From assembly GCA_018907035.1 (NCBI GenBank), contig JACCIC010000219.1, positions 62,001 through 126,000 on the forward strand: 64,000 nucleotides of DNA, written 5' to 3'. Origin of the DNA: Sycobia sp. Sy_11. Its lineage: Eukaryota > Arthropoda > Insecta > Hymenoptera > Epichrysomallidae. Positions 1-12,239 of the stretch are shown in pieces (position 1 is the stretch's first letter; the number at the start of each line of letters is the position of its first letter). The position numbers were made by a program, and so were the translations under genes. The notes beneath the pieces were generated by a model. That model was given only the letters and a program-made list of their open reading frames with translations, was not told the DNA's origin and ran no database searches.

Positions 1-1200
1 AATAAGTACTTAATTAATTTACAACTAAAATTACGGTTCTCCTTTAACGTAGCTGCGACTTTGTCGATGTTATTGTCACTCTTCGCGGTGCATGGCCGCC
101 TATTTCTTTAGTCGTCTTCAACCGACTCTGTACTTGTCTGAAAGAGGTTATACTATCAAAAAACTGTAGTACGAGATATAACACATTCATCATAAGCCAT
201 TTTTAACATTCATTCGTTTCCGTTACACTTTTACAAACATAAAAGAAAAATTTAATTACAACACGTTGTTCGATATTTTTATTCATTTTAAACTTGAATT
301 GATACTCCCCTTCAAACTGCTACGGACAGCTGTATGTAATTCGATGAAATTGAAACTTTATAAAGAGGTAGAGGAAGGTTCTAGCAACAAGTGGCCAAAG
401 TTTTATGAATGGTGCAAGTAGTACGGATTTTATACCCGTAGTCTTACAACTTTTTGGACACACTGTGTATGTTAAATTTAATTACTATTTCAATTGTATG
501 TGTAATATGTATTTCAATTTTGTAAATATCATGAATACATGAGGAATAAATACTATGATTAACAAAAGTTCACGATTCATTATTTTTATATACAAAATAA
601 TATATTATTTTTATATAAAATAATAAATTTTTTTACATATAAAAAACAACGTTTTATATAAACAAAAACACTCATTTAAAGGTATATAATATTTATCATA
701 TGATGATTGACTTACCATACAAAATAGACAATTAGATAAAAAAACTAAAGTTAGAATAAATTAAATTTTGGAAAAATGATGTTAAAATATTATATTAAAT
801 TTGAGGAATTATTATTAATATTATTATAGCTACATAATAATGGAATTCTGCATGTTTTGCCCGAAGTCGCCTGTTGATGCACAGCCAGTATAGCCTTTAT
901 ATACTAATTATGATAAATTTCTTCATGAGTTTCCTAATTTAAATATTACGTAAATATATAAGCGGTTGGGTTGAATATTATCTTTATCTATTGTAGATTT
1001 TTCTTATAAGATGCTATTCTTTTACATAATTGAATTAGTTAATGTTGAAAAAATGTAGAACCAACAAATTAGAACGATCGTTCGTTTTGATTAGTTATCA
1101 TTATATTAATTTTGAATAGTTTTTATACTATTTGCATTTATAGGCTTCCTATAAGTAATATAGCAAAATACGTCATTGTATATTTTTTAATTATTACAGT
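1..1200. other. AT-rich sequence without a recognised gene
   Basis: This is intergenic or 5'-intron sequence of very low GC. No coding frame is supported. A stretch near 320-480 reads as short broken protein-like frames that could be the tail of an old transposase, but no diagnostic motif can be identified. Confidence 0.5.
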
Positions 1201-1219
1201 ATTTAAAATTCTTTAATAA

Positions 1220-1835
1220 ATATTTTTATCGGCCTTACAGTCTTTATAATATAATATATTATTATATTATAAAATTTTAAAATAAAATATAAAATTATAA
1301 AATAATGACAGTCAGACTGTTCTTGTTTATGTTCATCCTCGTAGATTATTTTGAAGAATCCCAATAATGTAAATTTAATGTTTGAGTCAAGTAAATTGGA
1401 CAACACCTATCATTCCTTATTAATAAAAAATGTGTATTTCGCATTTAAGTTAAGAAAGGGGAGTCCTATAAATGTTATACTAATACATTTAGAGTGAGGA
1501 TGGAGTATATAAAGTAGCATAATGAGTTTTTCAATTTAGTTTAGTTCTTGAGGATAAACCATAGCGGTTCGAAACGTCGGACACCGAGGTGATTCTAAAT
1601 TTAAGGTTCTCCTTTAGTAACATAGGATATTGCTTTTATTTTTATTTTATTTTATTTATTATTAATTTAATTTTATTTTGATTTTTAATTTTTAATAGAA
1701 TTTATTGTAGTAATAATTTTTATTTCGGTTCAATGGGGGTGAACATAAAAAAGGACAGTCTGACTGTCATTATTTTAGCTAATATATTATATTATAAAGA
1801 CTGTAAGATTGATAAACATATTTATTCGGGTTAAG
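1220..1835 (+). mobile_element. Penelope-like element (PLE) 3' fragment with inverted end
   Basis: The segment from about 1370 to 1835 matches the 3' ends of the PLE copies near 21780-22280 and (inverted) 31925-32400. It has the same run around the motif TTGGACAACA, a hammerhead-like motif, a poly-pyrimidine/AT stretch, and then the 15-mer GACAGTCTGACTGTC at 1754-1768. An inverted copy of the same terminal segment precedes it at about 1222-1345. Inverted, 5'-truncated terminal copies are typical of PLE insertions (established knowledge). No coding capacity remains here. Confidence 0.7.
1545..1583 (+). ncRNA. Hammerhead-ribozyme-like motif of PLE, degenerate
   Basis: A TTGAGGAT segment is followed by a hairpin (AACC / GGTT around loop ATAGC), then CGAAAC and GTCGGAC. 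The same motif occurs in two other PLE copies in this window. PLE terminal repeats are known to carry hammerhead motifs with a CUGAUGA...GAAA core. Here the first core box is degenerate, so self-cleavage is doubtful for this copy. Confidence 0.5.
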
Positions 1836-1975
1836 GCGTGCAAGCGGGAAGGGAAATAAAATGATTTTATCTTAATAAAACAGATTTTGGTCGACTTATA
1901 TAATTAATTTTATTAAATTTAAATTATTATAATTTGAATGATAAAAAAAGCGAAACACAAATTTAAAAAACAGTT

Positions 1976-2560
1976 CTAACACAGTAGTAGGATATTTCGG
2001 CGAAAAATCAATCTCTCGCGAGGTCTATCTACTCGGGCATTAGAAACGAAAGTGCCTCGTCCCGCCCGCTCGTCCCTTTTCTCTCGTACGTTGTTGGAGA
2101 GGGGTGGGGGGCAGAGCGGGAGCGGTCCTCTACAGTACGCTGTACACATTCGACGGTTGCCCGTTCCCTCGCGCACCTCCCACCTTGCCATGCCTAGCTG
2201 ATGAGGTGCCACACCCCTCAGCCATAAGGTGACCTCATTACTTAGGCGGGTCGGAACGCCTCGAGAAGAACCCTGGTCATCCTTTCGGAGATGCTACAGT
2301 CTCGGACACCAGTAAGGTCCCCCTCGAGCGAAGGCTGCGCGCACGGCCCGATGGAGCACGTGCGTCGCGGTGACTCAGAGTAGGAGGGGCAGGGGTGCAT
2401 GAGCGTCCTGTATTTAAGCCCACTTACGTGATACGGTACATTAATACGATACAATACATTAACGCGATATAATACATTATTGCCGATTTTCACACACATA
2501 CATGAAATAATACAATTATAATCAGTCACGACGCTGTTACACACTTACACCTGGTAGCGG
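1976..2560 (-). repeat. GC-rich block, possible solo LTR
   Basis: A sharply bounded GC-rich block sits in AT-rich DNA. Read on the minus strand it starts near TGTAAGTGTGTAACAGCG and contains a TTAAATA box followed by C-rich sequence, as in many insect LTR promoters. I could not find a second copy or convincing target duplications, so the LTR reading is a guess. Open frames on the minus strand have no recognisable domain. Confidence 0.25.
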
Positions 2561-2639
2561 AAATTAATACAATAATAAGAGTAATACTAAAACTAATAAT
2601 AATAATAATAATAATACTAATATAATAGTAATAATAATA

Positions 2640-3562
2640 ATAATAATATAAAGGTGTTCGCCAGAGAATTACATTTTAATATTTTAAATTAATACATTTT
2701 AACTCAAAGATATTTCTTCTCGCTGACACAAGCTATGTTTTTCACGGAGAAATTCATTGCCGGGCCATATAAATAAAACCTTTATTATATCCTAGTCACA
2801 CGATGACAGTCGCTTCGAAGGAAAACATGGTTCAACCAGTCCACTGCTGCACGTCTAACAGTTTTATTATTTTCTGCTTTTAAAGTGTTTTCTACAAAAC
2901 AAAAAAAAATACCGGATATAATAAACCCAAAATTTGTGTTATAAATTTAATGGGACTCGTCTCTTCGACCTTTTATTACAACGTCCATACTTTCGACAAT
3001 CGGCAGATGCCGCCCGAGAAACACGTCGGGAAACTCGTCTCTTTTCCATCTCTATCCGGCCAACACGTGCCGGCCGGACCCCTCCCTTTATTGCGCGAAC
3101 ACGCAGCTTTCGAACCCTCGCATTTTCCTTTTACAACACCTAATACATTTGCCGGCAACGCGCGCAAATTGTAGCGCGCGTCAAGGCCCATCTGTTCCCG
3201 TGTATATTAACGTAGCAATTTTGAAGCAGACCCTAACAATATTTATTAATTTAACTCAGAACAGTTGACATAAGTACAATTTTTAATTCTAATTTAAAAT
3301 TCTTTCTTTTTTATATGTAGAGATATGTAACTTGTAGCCTTACTGATGAGCTTAGTAAGTGAATAAGTACAAAACGTAGATTTCATTTTTCATAGTTACA
3401 TCAATAATTATTCAAATGTAATTTTTCAATAGTTTTTTTCTGCCAAAATCGACTTCATTTTAATTTTGATGTTTAATTATCAATTTTGACTAATAAATGA
3501 ACCATTCTATATTAATGATTACAAAAAATAAAATTATTACACGCCACTCATTTTTTTTTCAG
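2640..3562. other. Non-coding, probable 5' intron with one GC-richer patch
   Basis: This stretch ends in a good splice acceptor (long T-tract then CAG, AG at 3561-3562) just before the first coding exon of the kekkon-like gene, so it is probably a 5'-UTR intron. A GC-richer patch at about 2940-3190 has short overlapping open frames on both strands but no recognisable protein. Confidence 0.45.
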
Positions 3563-3572
3563 AATACCGAAA

Positions 3573-4977
3573 ATGAAACGTTTGTGTTTAGTATTTCTAT
3601 TAATACCTTTGCTTCTGAGTAAATGCATGAGTCAGGATGATTTGGATTGTCTTTCTGTCTGCAAATGTTTATGGATCTCCGGGAAAAAGACTGTTGAGTG
3701 TAAATATCAGAATTTCAGTGAAATACCTAACTTTGTTTCGAAAGAAATTCAGCACTTGGACTTGACTGGTAATAATATCAACCATTTACCAGAAAAAGCT
3801 TTTACTCGCATTAAACTTGAAAATCTTCAGAAACTTATAATGCGTGACTGTAATATAAAGATTATTCACCCTAAAGCATTCCATGGATTACGAATTGTTA
3901 TTGAAATCGATCTATCTAATAATTTTATTCATCAGCTATATCGTGGCACCTTTAACCAGACCGAACGCCTACGTGTTTTACTTCTCAATAAAAATCGTTT
4001 GCAGAAGCTTGACAATGATCTCTTCCATGATTTAGTTTTTTTGCAGAAAATCGAACTTTCGGATAATGATCTTATCCAAATTGGACAATATACGTTTCAT
4101 AATTTACCAGGTCTACAGACCCTTACACTCGATGGTAACAACCTCAGTAGTTTAAATACGGAGAACTTTGACAGCCTACCTAAACTAGGGAGCTTGGAAT
4201 TACGCAAGAATCCGTGGAACTGCGATTGTCAGTTGAGACACTTCCGTGATTGGGCTATTCAGCAGAAGCTTTATACACGGCCAACTTCTTGTAAAAGACC
4301 AGCTATCTTAATGGATCGTATGTGGGATGAGATAGTAAGTACTGATTTCGCTTGTGCACCAATAATTGAGCAGATTGGGGCACTACAATGCGGCAAAAAT
4401 GGCATTGTAAATGCCTATCTTTGGTGTCGTGCAACGGCTGAACCTAATCCAAAAATTGTATGGGTACACCAGGGACAAGAGCTGGTTGATGGTATGAAAC
4501 GTTATGTTACTGAACGTACTTATGTTGTGCATAGGAAAAATGACTGGTTGAACATAACAATCTCTGACGTACTGCCATCAGACAAAGGACAGTACGTTTG
4601 TAAAGCGAAAAATTTTGGAGGATTTGTAGAGAAAAACGTTAGCTTAATAGTGCTAGGTGAGGCAATTACTGACCGCGGAAACCTGATAGGACTGCCAGTG
4701 GCAATAGGTTCGAGCCTGGTAGCACTGGTATTCGTCATAATAATATTAGCACTGTATTTCTATTATAATTGGCGAAAAAGAAGCCGTCAGAATCAAAAAA
4801 ATACCGAGGCAACATTGTTCGATCGACAAGGACTAGGCGATCAGGAAAAGTCACTGATAACTGCAATTAATCCAGTGGTAAAACCACCCAGAAGATACGA
4901 AGGATCTTCAATTAGATCATATAGTACAGAGATGACGGAACTGAATAGAAATTTGCTAGATAATGACTCCGTTTTTG
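3573..4977 (+). CDS. Kekkon-family LRR-Ig transmembrane protein, exon 1
   Basis: This is the ectodomain and membrane exon of a neuronal-type LRR/Ig cell-surface protein. It encodes a hydrophobic signal peptide (residues 1-20), a cysteine-rich LRRNT (CLSVCKC...VEC), about six LRRs (for example LDLTGNNINHLP and LEIDLSNNFI-like repeats), an LRRCT starting NPWNCDC, and one C2-type Ig domain with its cysteine pair (LQCG ... YVCKAKN). A transmembrane helix follows at about residues 372-396, then a basic stop-transfer sequence (WRKRSRQ). ATG 3573 lies 11 bases after a splice acceptor, so the 5' UTR is probably in an upstream exon. The donor is at 4978 (GTAAGC), phase 1. The domain order matches the insect kekkon family. 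Kekkons modulate EGFR and BMP signalling in Drosophila; which paralogue this is cannot be told. Confidence 0.9.
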
Positions 4978-5113
4978 GTAAGCTTATTTATGCACTGAAC
5001 CTAAACTGATACAATGATTAACTTGTTCATTTAAAAAGCCTTTAATTTGCATAGTTCGAAATCAAACGTCTATTATATTGTACTAATTCCAAAATAATGA
5101 ATCCAATTCTCAG

Positions 5114-5650
5114 CTGACGGAGTAAGTAGTGTAATAGGCATGTCACCAGATGGGATTCAGAACAACGAATGCAAGAGTACTATTTCTGAACTTGTTTATG
5201 TATCTACTGGTGAAAGTGGTGTCAACAATGGCTTTGGTAAAGGTTTTCGTAGCCTCCACGGAAACAATATAATAAATGGCATAGGCACACATATTAGCTC
5301 GTGTCAACCATATCCGCCTGACCTTTTGGCGTTTTCAAAAGGACGTAACTATTCTGCATCTATTCAGACCTTTACAGATTTGCATAGTTCAAAACTATCA
5401 ATGAAACAATCACCTTTTGGCTCACCCTTTAGCTTGACATCACCACCAACTAGTGTAAGAAGTATAATTTCTGCACACCCACCAATTGGATTCAAAACAT
5501 TGCCTTATACTGTGCGGGCTACGTCGGTTACGCCCTACAGCGTAGAACATCAATACTCTTCAATGCCTAGACACGCATACGGTACTATACCAAGACGACT
5601 GCGAGCACCTAGTTGGAGCAGTGCTTTACCAACTTGTCCATACGAACGAG
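5114..5650 (+). CDS. Kekkon-family protein, exon 2 (cytoplasmic tail)
   Basis: The acceptor is CAG at 5111-5113 and the donor GTAAGA at 5651. One base left by exon 1 plus two here make an in-frame Ala codon, and the frame stays open for the whole exon. It encodes a Ser/Thr/Pro-rich tail (SPFSLTSPPTSVRS region; Tyr in SVEHQYSS and RHAYGTIPRR) with no enzymatic domain. It ends in phase 1 and joins exon 3 in frame as a Glu codon. The intron before it is only 136 bp, against 25.7 kb after it. Confidence 0.85.
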
Positions 5651-6619
5651 GTAAGACTTTATAGTACAGAAGGTTACATATAACTATTTTATGTTTATTG
5701 TAGATAAGGTTTTTAAGAAGAATTGTATTTAAAGTAATTAAGCAAGTTAATACATGTGGTAGGCAAAAAATTCTATTCTGGATAGAAAGCATAATATTCA
5801 AATCGGTTAAAAATCAGATGGAGTGGTGGGCAATTTACATTTTTCAATGAGAGAATATGTGTCTTCTTCCGAAGGCGATAAGAAATACAGGATAGAGAGA
5901 AATTTAATAGCGACACAAGAAAGATGTCCATAAATCGAATAGACTTATTACAGTTGAATAAAAGGACTAACTGTTCCCTCCATCAACGTATCTCACCACA
6001 TCCCATAAAGTTGAGTTCAATGTTTTCAGTCGCTTCAACACCTTGAACAAGTTAAATTTGAACCTTTCATATATCCCATACCATTTAATTCAAAGATAAC
6101 TTTTCTGTGTAAGACATTTTTTTAATTTGTATGTAAATCTGAAAAATTATTCTTCTTATAATACGAGAAAATGAAATACTTTTTTATTAACGAATTTCAA
6201 TAAATTTATATAACACAATAATGTTAATCCATATTTAACAAGTCAAATAAGTTCTCTGTAAAAGATCTATTCATCAAATTTTTTTATTTATATAATCAAA
6301 TTCGAATTTTCAAAGTAATTTCAAATTTTTTAATTCATTAAAAAATAAATAAATAACGATAAATTGAAAAAATTTGATTCCAGTTACTATATCTTTTCCA
6401 TATTCTTGAATTTTTCAAATCGGTACTAGACAAAAACGCTAATAATCGATTTTTTTCCTTATTTTTTATGTTATTACACGTTTCACGCCATGAGAATTGC
6501 CAAAAAAATTGTGCTATCTTATTTTATATCAAAATTATATAGTCCTAACTTTCATGCATTGGTTAGAATCACGAGAAAACAATGAAATTATATGTTCTTA
6601 TTACGATTCTTCATATATA
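5651..6619. other. Intron 2, AT-rich, no gene
   Basis: This is the start of the 25.7-kb intron. It is AT-rich and I see no supported feature before the mariner insertion. Confidence 0.6.
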
Positions 6620-7908
6620 TCAGGTATGTGAATAAGTCTTTCCCGTTTTTTTTTTTCAAATTTTGAGCCTTTATTGTGAAAAAATGGTTACAAATGAATT
6701 ATTGAAAGTACTGGCCATCGCTAGCTACAACTTTTTCCCATCTTTCTGGCAACATACGAATCCCGTTGCGAAAAAATTCGACCGGTTTGGCCTCTATCCA
6801 GTCATCCACCCATTTTTTGGCTTCCTCGTAGGAATGGAAGTGCTGGTCAGCCAGGCCATGCGTCATCGATCTGAAGAGATGGTAATCAGATGGAGCAACG
6901 TCTGGACTATACGGCGGGTGGGGTAGGACTTCCCATTTGAGCGTTTCTAAGTATGTTTTCACCGGCGGTGCAACATGTGGGCGAGCATTGTCATGTTGCA
7001 AAATAACTTTGTCGTGCCTGTCGGAGTATTGTGGCCGTTTTTCTCGCAGTGCGCGGCTCAAACGCATCAATTGTCGTCGATAGACCTCGCCTGTGATCCT
7101 TTCATTCGGTTTCAGAAGCTCATAGTAAACCACACCTAGCTGGTCCCACCATATACAGAGCATGAGCTTGGCGCCATGAATATTTGGCTTGGCCGTCGAT
7201 GATGATGCATGGCCGGGTAGTCCCCATGATTTTCTTCACTTCGGATTATCGTAACGTATCCACTTTTCATCGCCAGTCACGATACGATGCAGAAAACCCT
7301 TTCTTTTATGTCGCTGAAGCAGCTGTTCGCAAGTGAAAAAACGCCGTTCGACGTCTCTCAGCTTCAGTTCGTACGGCACCCAATTTCCTTGCTTTTGGAT
7401 CATTCCCATGGCTTTCAAACGCTTGGAAATGGTTGTTCGGTCAACTCCCAATGCTTCAGCAAGTTCTTCTTGCGTTTGACAAGAATCTTCATCAAGCAAA
7501 GTCGCCAATTCTCGATCTTCAAAGATTTGCGGCCGCCCGGAAAGCTCCTTGTCTTCCACGTTGAAATCACCGGTTTTGAAGCGTCGAAACCATCCGCGAA
7601 CACTTGAATCATCTACACAACCTTCTCCATAAGCCTCCTGAAGCAATCGATGCGTCTCGCCAGCAGATTTCTTCAAATTGAACCAATAAAGTGAAACTTC
7701 CCGCAAATGACGTCGACTCGGCTCAAATTTCGACATTTTCACGATATCAAAAATTTATGATGCGAAAAAATTTTAACTAATGTGTTAGTATGGAATAGTT
7801 GACATATGAATAAGCTTTGATTATGACATATGTAACCATTGAATACTCGCACAGTATTGGTGGCGCCATCTCTTACAAAAAACGGGAAAGACTTATTCAC
7901 ACTCCTAA
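6620..7908 (-). mobile_element. mariner element, copy 1 (nonsense-inactivated)
   Basis: This is a complete 1,289-bp mariner flanked by TA (6618-6619 and 7909-7910). The TIRs share GTGAATAAGTCTTTCCCG; the left end reads TCAGGTATGTGAATAAGTC and the right end, inverted, TTAGGAGTGTGAATAAGTC. It is nearly identical to the copy at 39203-40492 inside the Polinton, so the family moved recently. Confidence 0.95.
6699..7742 (-). pseudogene. mariner transposase with one nonsense codon
   Basis: This is a D,D34D mariner transposase reading from 7742 down to 6699. The N-terminal helix-turn-helix DNA-binding region, the WVPYEL linker and the DDE residues (TGDEKW, HDNARPH, YSPDVAPSDYH) are all present. The frame is broken only at 7236-7238, where TGA stands at the position read as CGA (Arg 169) in the second copy. 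That is a C-to-T change at a CpG. No frameshift is seen, so the lesion looks young. Confidence 0.93.
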
Positions 7909-8129
7909 TAATTTAGATTGTTTTTCATTTTTTTTAAATATTATCTGTATGGACTATATATAGGTCCCGTGATTATCACAGTTTTTACACTATTTATGTG
8001 TAAGAATAATAGCAAAAAAGCTATGCAAATCTCAAATATTGCATTTATCTTTAGATAAATAATAGCTAAATGATTGTACTATCTTGCCCATTTTGATGGA
8101 ATGAAAAAGCAATTAATTTCATTTATTGT

Positions 8130-8300
8130 AGTAGGTGCGTAAGTTTCTTCCGCTGATTTTTTAAAAAATGTGAGGCTTTATTCATAAAAAGTGATTATGT
8201 GTTTATGACTCAAAGTATTGTCCGTTACTATTTTTTACTATATTTTGGGCAGTATAAAGGGATAGAAGGGGATAATTTTTTCAAAGTCAGGGAGAATGGC
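8130..8300 (-). mobile_element. mariner 3'-end fragment of another family
   Basis: Starting at a TIR-like GTGCGTAAGTTTCTTCCGC, the minus strand ends in a broken version of the usual mariner C-terminus (a frame resembling P-K-Y-S-K ... T-I-L, equivalent to the QYFE tail). Only the 3' end is left. The identity rests on layout and a short degenerate tail. Confidence 0.4.
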
Positions 8301-8701
8301 GCCTTTCAAAGAGGTGTAAAAGGTGGTGATGTATTTTAGAAGGAGAATGTAGTTCAATCAATTGTTCCAATAGTCAATACTATTGCTGTGGGTTCTTCTA
8401 GCGGTCAGGAGAGATCCGATGTTATGACTGACTTAAATGCCTCACATAGATGATGTAAAACTTTTAAGCTAGATCCTAATAAAGTCAATATAAATTGATA
8501 AGCGCAAAGAATAAACAGATAGCATTACTGAACAACAGAGAAACGCCCAAATTAATAAATTTATATGTTATTATTATTCCTTTGTAAAACATAAAATAAT
8601 AGTAGCAATAATAATAATTCCTATTTTTCAGTAGAATTAATAAATTTTGTAACGTTCATGCTTAAATTTAGAACCGAGGATTCAAAATATTTTCAACTTA
8701 A

Positions 8702-10349
8702 AGGGGGGGGGGTAAGGTTAATTAGGTATAAAACAGGCATGTTTTTAAGAATTTTTTGATATAAATTTGATTATAACTTAAATTTTTGACATAAAAATGT
8801 ATCATCTGAACAATATTTTCCTAAATTTTTATTGAAAAATATTGAAAATTAAACCAATGACAGTAAATCTTCGGAGGCTCCTCGAGAAAAAGTTGTTTTG
8901 CGGTGTACACGATTACGCACCACAGAATCATTGGAATTGCAAAAACCAAAGTGCATTCTTCAAAGGAGATGTTTCTTCAGGTAAGGCTGTTGAGTTTTTT
9001 TTTAATTTTAGAATTTTTTGTAGCCCTAAGAAGCCAAAATCCGATTTTTGCTATAAAAAATAGGGTTATTTGTTACTGTAAAATTAAGAATTAATAAAAA
9101 TAACTAAAAAACTCGACAGCGGTACCTGATGAATTATGTAAAGATGTAATGTGAAAAATTTCAAACCGATTGGTTCAGTTGATTTTGTGTGAGGATGTAC
9201 ACCGACTTCAAAAATGGCAGTTTGCAGGAAACGGCTTAAAAGTTTTGTAAACTAAAAAATTCACAATAAAACTTTATAATTTTTTCAGGTTCATATAGAA
9301 TCGTCAATACCAGGTTCATATAGCAAAACGCTTTCATCTACATGGTCTAAAGCATCTCTTTGTATTTGTCTACGTAAAACTCTTCCTTCTTTACTGTCGT
9401 GTGACGCTTATTCCTCTGCTCTATTTATTCGCAACTCATCAACTTGTCACGCCCATTCGTGAAAACTTGACTCTGTATTGATTTGCATCTTTTTCATAAT
9501 GACTAATAGAGCAAAAGAACCTTCATTGAAAGTACATGCAGCTACATTAGTTGCAATTTCAACAATTGTAGAGGTGCCACTCATTGACTTTGTAGAGATT
9601 TTCCGGATTAGCTGATTAAGATTCTCATTATTATTTTGCGTGAAATCTGCAAGACAACGCTGCAAGAGTTCGTCTTTACTCAAGTCCTCATAAATGGGTC
9701 TAATATCTTTAAGAAGTTCAGTAGGAAGTGTTGTATAGCTGTGTTTAAAAGAGTTTAAAGCATCTGAAGCTGCAGCTTTCTGCCATTCGCAGCAACAGTC
9801 TACGCCACTTGGGCATTTGTTCTGCTGTGGGTTTTCATCGGTGAAGCTGTAGTGATAACAAGTAGCCCCGATTGCATTTTTCATCTTATCAATTGAATCG
9901 TGATTACGTCGAATAACCAGTTCATAGTAAACCGTGAATTTATCTATCATTTTAGCACTAAGCTTCCCTTTGCCTGAAAGGCTTTTTCTTTTTACGACTT
10001 TTCCTGTCTTGGTTTTTGTATCAACTACGCTTTTATGTACGTATGTACTGGCTGTATGGCTCAAATATACAAGAAATGTTCAAAAAGATGCTTTTAATAA
10101 GAAATGAATGTAGGATTTATAAATCAAAACAATCGCTCTCCAAGTAAGCGCGCCGAACAATTGTCAAGCAGAATTACGAATATGTAAAAATTCTACTTGG
10201 AGCAACGAATGTTCAAATACTCACAGCTTTGTCCATTTTTCTCCGATTAACTTGAAATTTCGACACAATATTCTTGAGATATAAAGCATTCATTTAAAAC
10301 ATATAAAAAAATGGCCCAAAAAAGTTTAAATACCTCCCCCCCCCCTAAC
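8702..10349 (-). mobile_element. TTAA-flanked DNA transposon, Kolobok/Mutator-type transposase
   Basis: The element is flanked by TTAA (8698-8701 and 10350-10353). Its ends are G-runs pointing inward (AGGGGGGGGGG at the left; GTTAGGGGGGGGGG inverted at the right). Inside is a transposase fragment on the minus strand. TTAA targets with G-rich ends fit Kolobok elements. The match between the two ends beyond the G-run is weak, so the exact borders are less sure than the coding fragment. Confidence 0.55.
9447..10064 (-). pseudogene. Kolobok/Mutator-like transposase, C-terminal fragment
   Basis: A 205-residue open frame carries landmarks of a transposase domain common in invertebrate DNA transposons: KMIDKFTVYYELVIRRNHDS, then CPSGVDCCCEWQKA (Cys-rich), LSKDELLQRCL, FTQNNNENLNQLI and ACTFNEGSFA. 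The N-terminal part (DNA-binding and first catalytic region) is missing. The last landmark recurs in the element at 18808-19941 (ACIFNEGFSPLL), linking the two as one superfamily. It is minus strand within the intron of a + strand gene, so not a host exon. Confidence 0.7.
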
Positions 10350-10914
10350 TTAACAAAACTGACCATGAACACATTTACTTTACAAGGTATAACGCTAAAC
10401 AATTTTAGACTTTTATATGACTCAAACATAAAGAGATTCAAACTATTATGAATTAACTTTCCATGGTATACTCTCTATTCTTCAAAATAACGCATACATG
10501 TCTTACAATTTTGAAACATATTTGCGCGACGGAAGGATGTCTAGACTGTCTGAGCAAACAGTGTATAATACCAAAAGTAGTCTATAGATCATTACACCAA
10601 GAAATAAAATAAAACCAAAGAATAAAAAACATTATATGCGTTAAATTTATTTTAATACAAATGAGAAATACAATTTTTCATTATGAATTATACAAAAAAT
10701 TCATCAAATTATACATCAAATTAAAGAATTTAATTTAATACTAAGTTTTAAAAAAATGGAAAAGAACCTCAGAAATAAAGATACCATAAAGAGATTTCAT
10801 AACAGTTTCACATTGGAAATCTGAAAAGAAACTTACAAAGTACTAATTAAAAAAAAATTAAATATAAAAATTATAAATTAAATTATATGCTTTAACGCTA
10901 TAATATATAAAACG

Positions 10915-10917
<3 letters not shown>

Positions 10918-10947
<30 letters not shown>
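10918..10947. repeat. (AT)n microsatellite
   Basis: A simple AT dinucleotide run in AT-rich intron sequence. The surrounding 10360-11640 holds nothing else that I can support. Confidence 0.9.
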
Positions 10948-10948
<1 letters not shown>

Positions 10949-12239
10949 TATTTATTTGTTTGTTTATGTATAATTCTTATAAGCAAATAAAAATTTTAAA
11001 CAGTTTTTTTAAACATTTAATTTAGAGCTAAAATTTTTTTAATAACTATAAATATATATCCTAATGAAGCGAAATTTTAATCAAGAAGAATAATTTTAAT
11101 AAGACAAATACTACATATACAACAAAATTAGAAAAATAATAATAATAAACAATAATTATATAATTTAAAAAATTAAAAACAATATAATTTAAATATAAAA
11201 TACATTCAATTGTAATATAATTTTTTAAAAAATTAATAAAACAAACAAATAAAGAAAATAAGTAAAATAAATAATAAGTAAAATTACTTGATTGAACGTA
11301 TTGCTTATTTTCAAATTCAATACTTTATATTTCATAATTAACGATTCATTAAAAAATTTGAATAATTGTTTCTATATTTGAAATAATTAATGCCACAGAG
11401 TTATACGTGGAGTACTACGAGTCTTATAATTCTGTGACTCATGATTTAGAAAGGTTTTATTAATAATAAAGAAAAAAAGCAATAATAGGAAAATTTATCA
11501 TTTTGAAATTACTTTAAAAACAATTCAATTTAAAGTTCAAATACCCAATTATAAAAATAACAAAAAATATCCTTCTGTCATAAATGATGCCAATCTAGTC
11601 GGAAGAAGATTTCAATAAGTATTTAAAGGGACTTAGTTCAAACGTATTACTCAGGACTTAATAAAAATAAATATTTTAGACGGGACTTCGTATTTCCACG
11701 TTGTCCAGACGATTTTCCTTTACCATATTCAGGAATTTTAGGAGCAAAATATTTTAACGATTTTCATGTAATTACCATTTATACGACAAAAAGACTAGAA
11801 TACCCTGTAGTCTATCGCACTTTCGATTTCATATTACCCGAAGAATTAAAAAAGAACCGGAGATATCTAATTTAACGAATGATTCGCTACATCTGAATAC
11901 ATCAAGCGTTAGCGAAAACAGTAAACAAATAGAAATAGAGGAAGAACAAAGCAAACAAGATGACCAACTAGTAGTTGATGACGTAGAGGGTATTTAGATG
12001 AATATTATAGTGATAAAAGTATGGGAATAAAAACTTTATATTCACTCGCACAAGATAATGTCCTAGAAGAACTAGATAATAAACCGAATGAAAACCATAA
12101 AGAAACATATTCTTCAGTAAAGCATTCAAGCTTCGTCCGTGCGAGACATCGTAAATAGTGAACATCTAGACGATACAGAGACGAATATGTGTGAAATTTA
12201 GTTGAAGCCAATCGTGCTGTATTTTTTCTACCAGGGGGT

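Noticed and set aside
320..480. Possible mariner tail near the window start
   Set aside because: Some resemblance to transposase C-termini by eye, but no catalytic or terminal motif to support it.
2242..3191. Several 60-100-codon frames in GC-rich patches
   Set aside because: Overlapping on both strands, no recognisable motif, expected by chance where GC is high and stops are rare.
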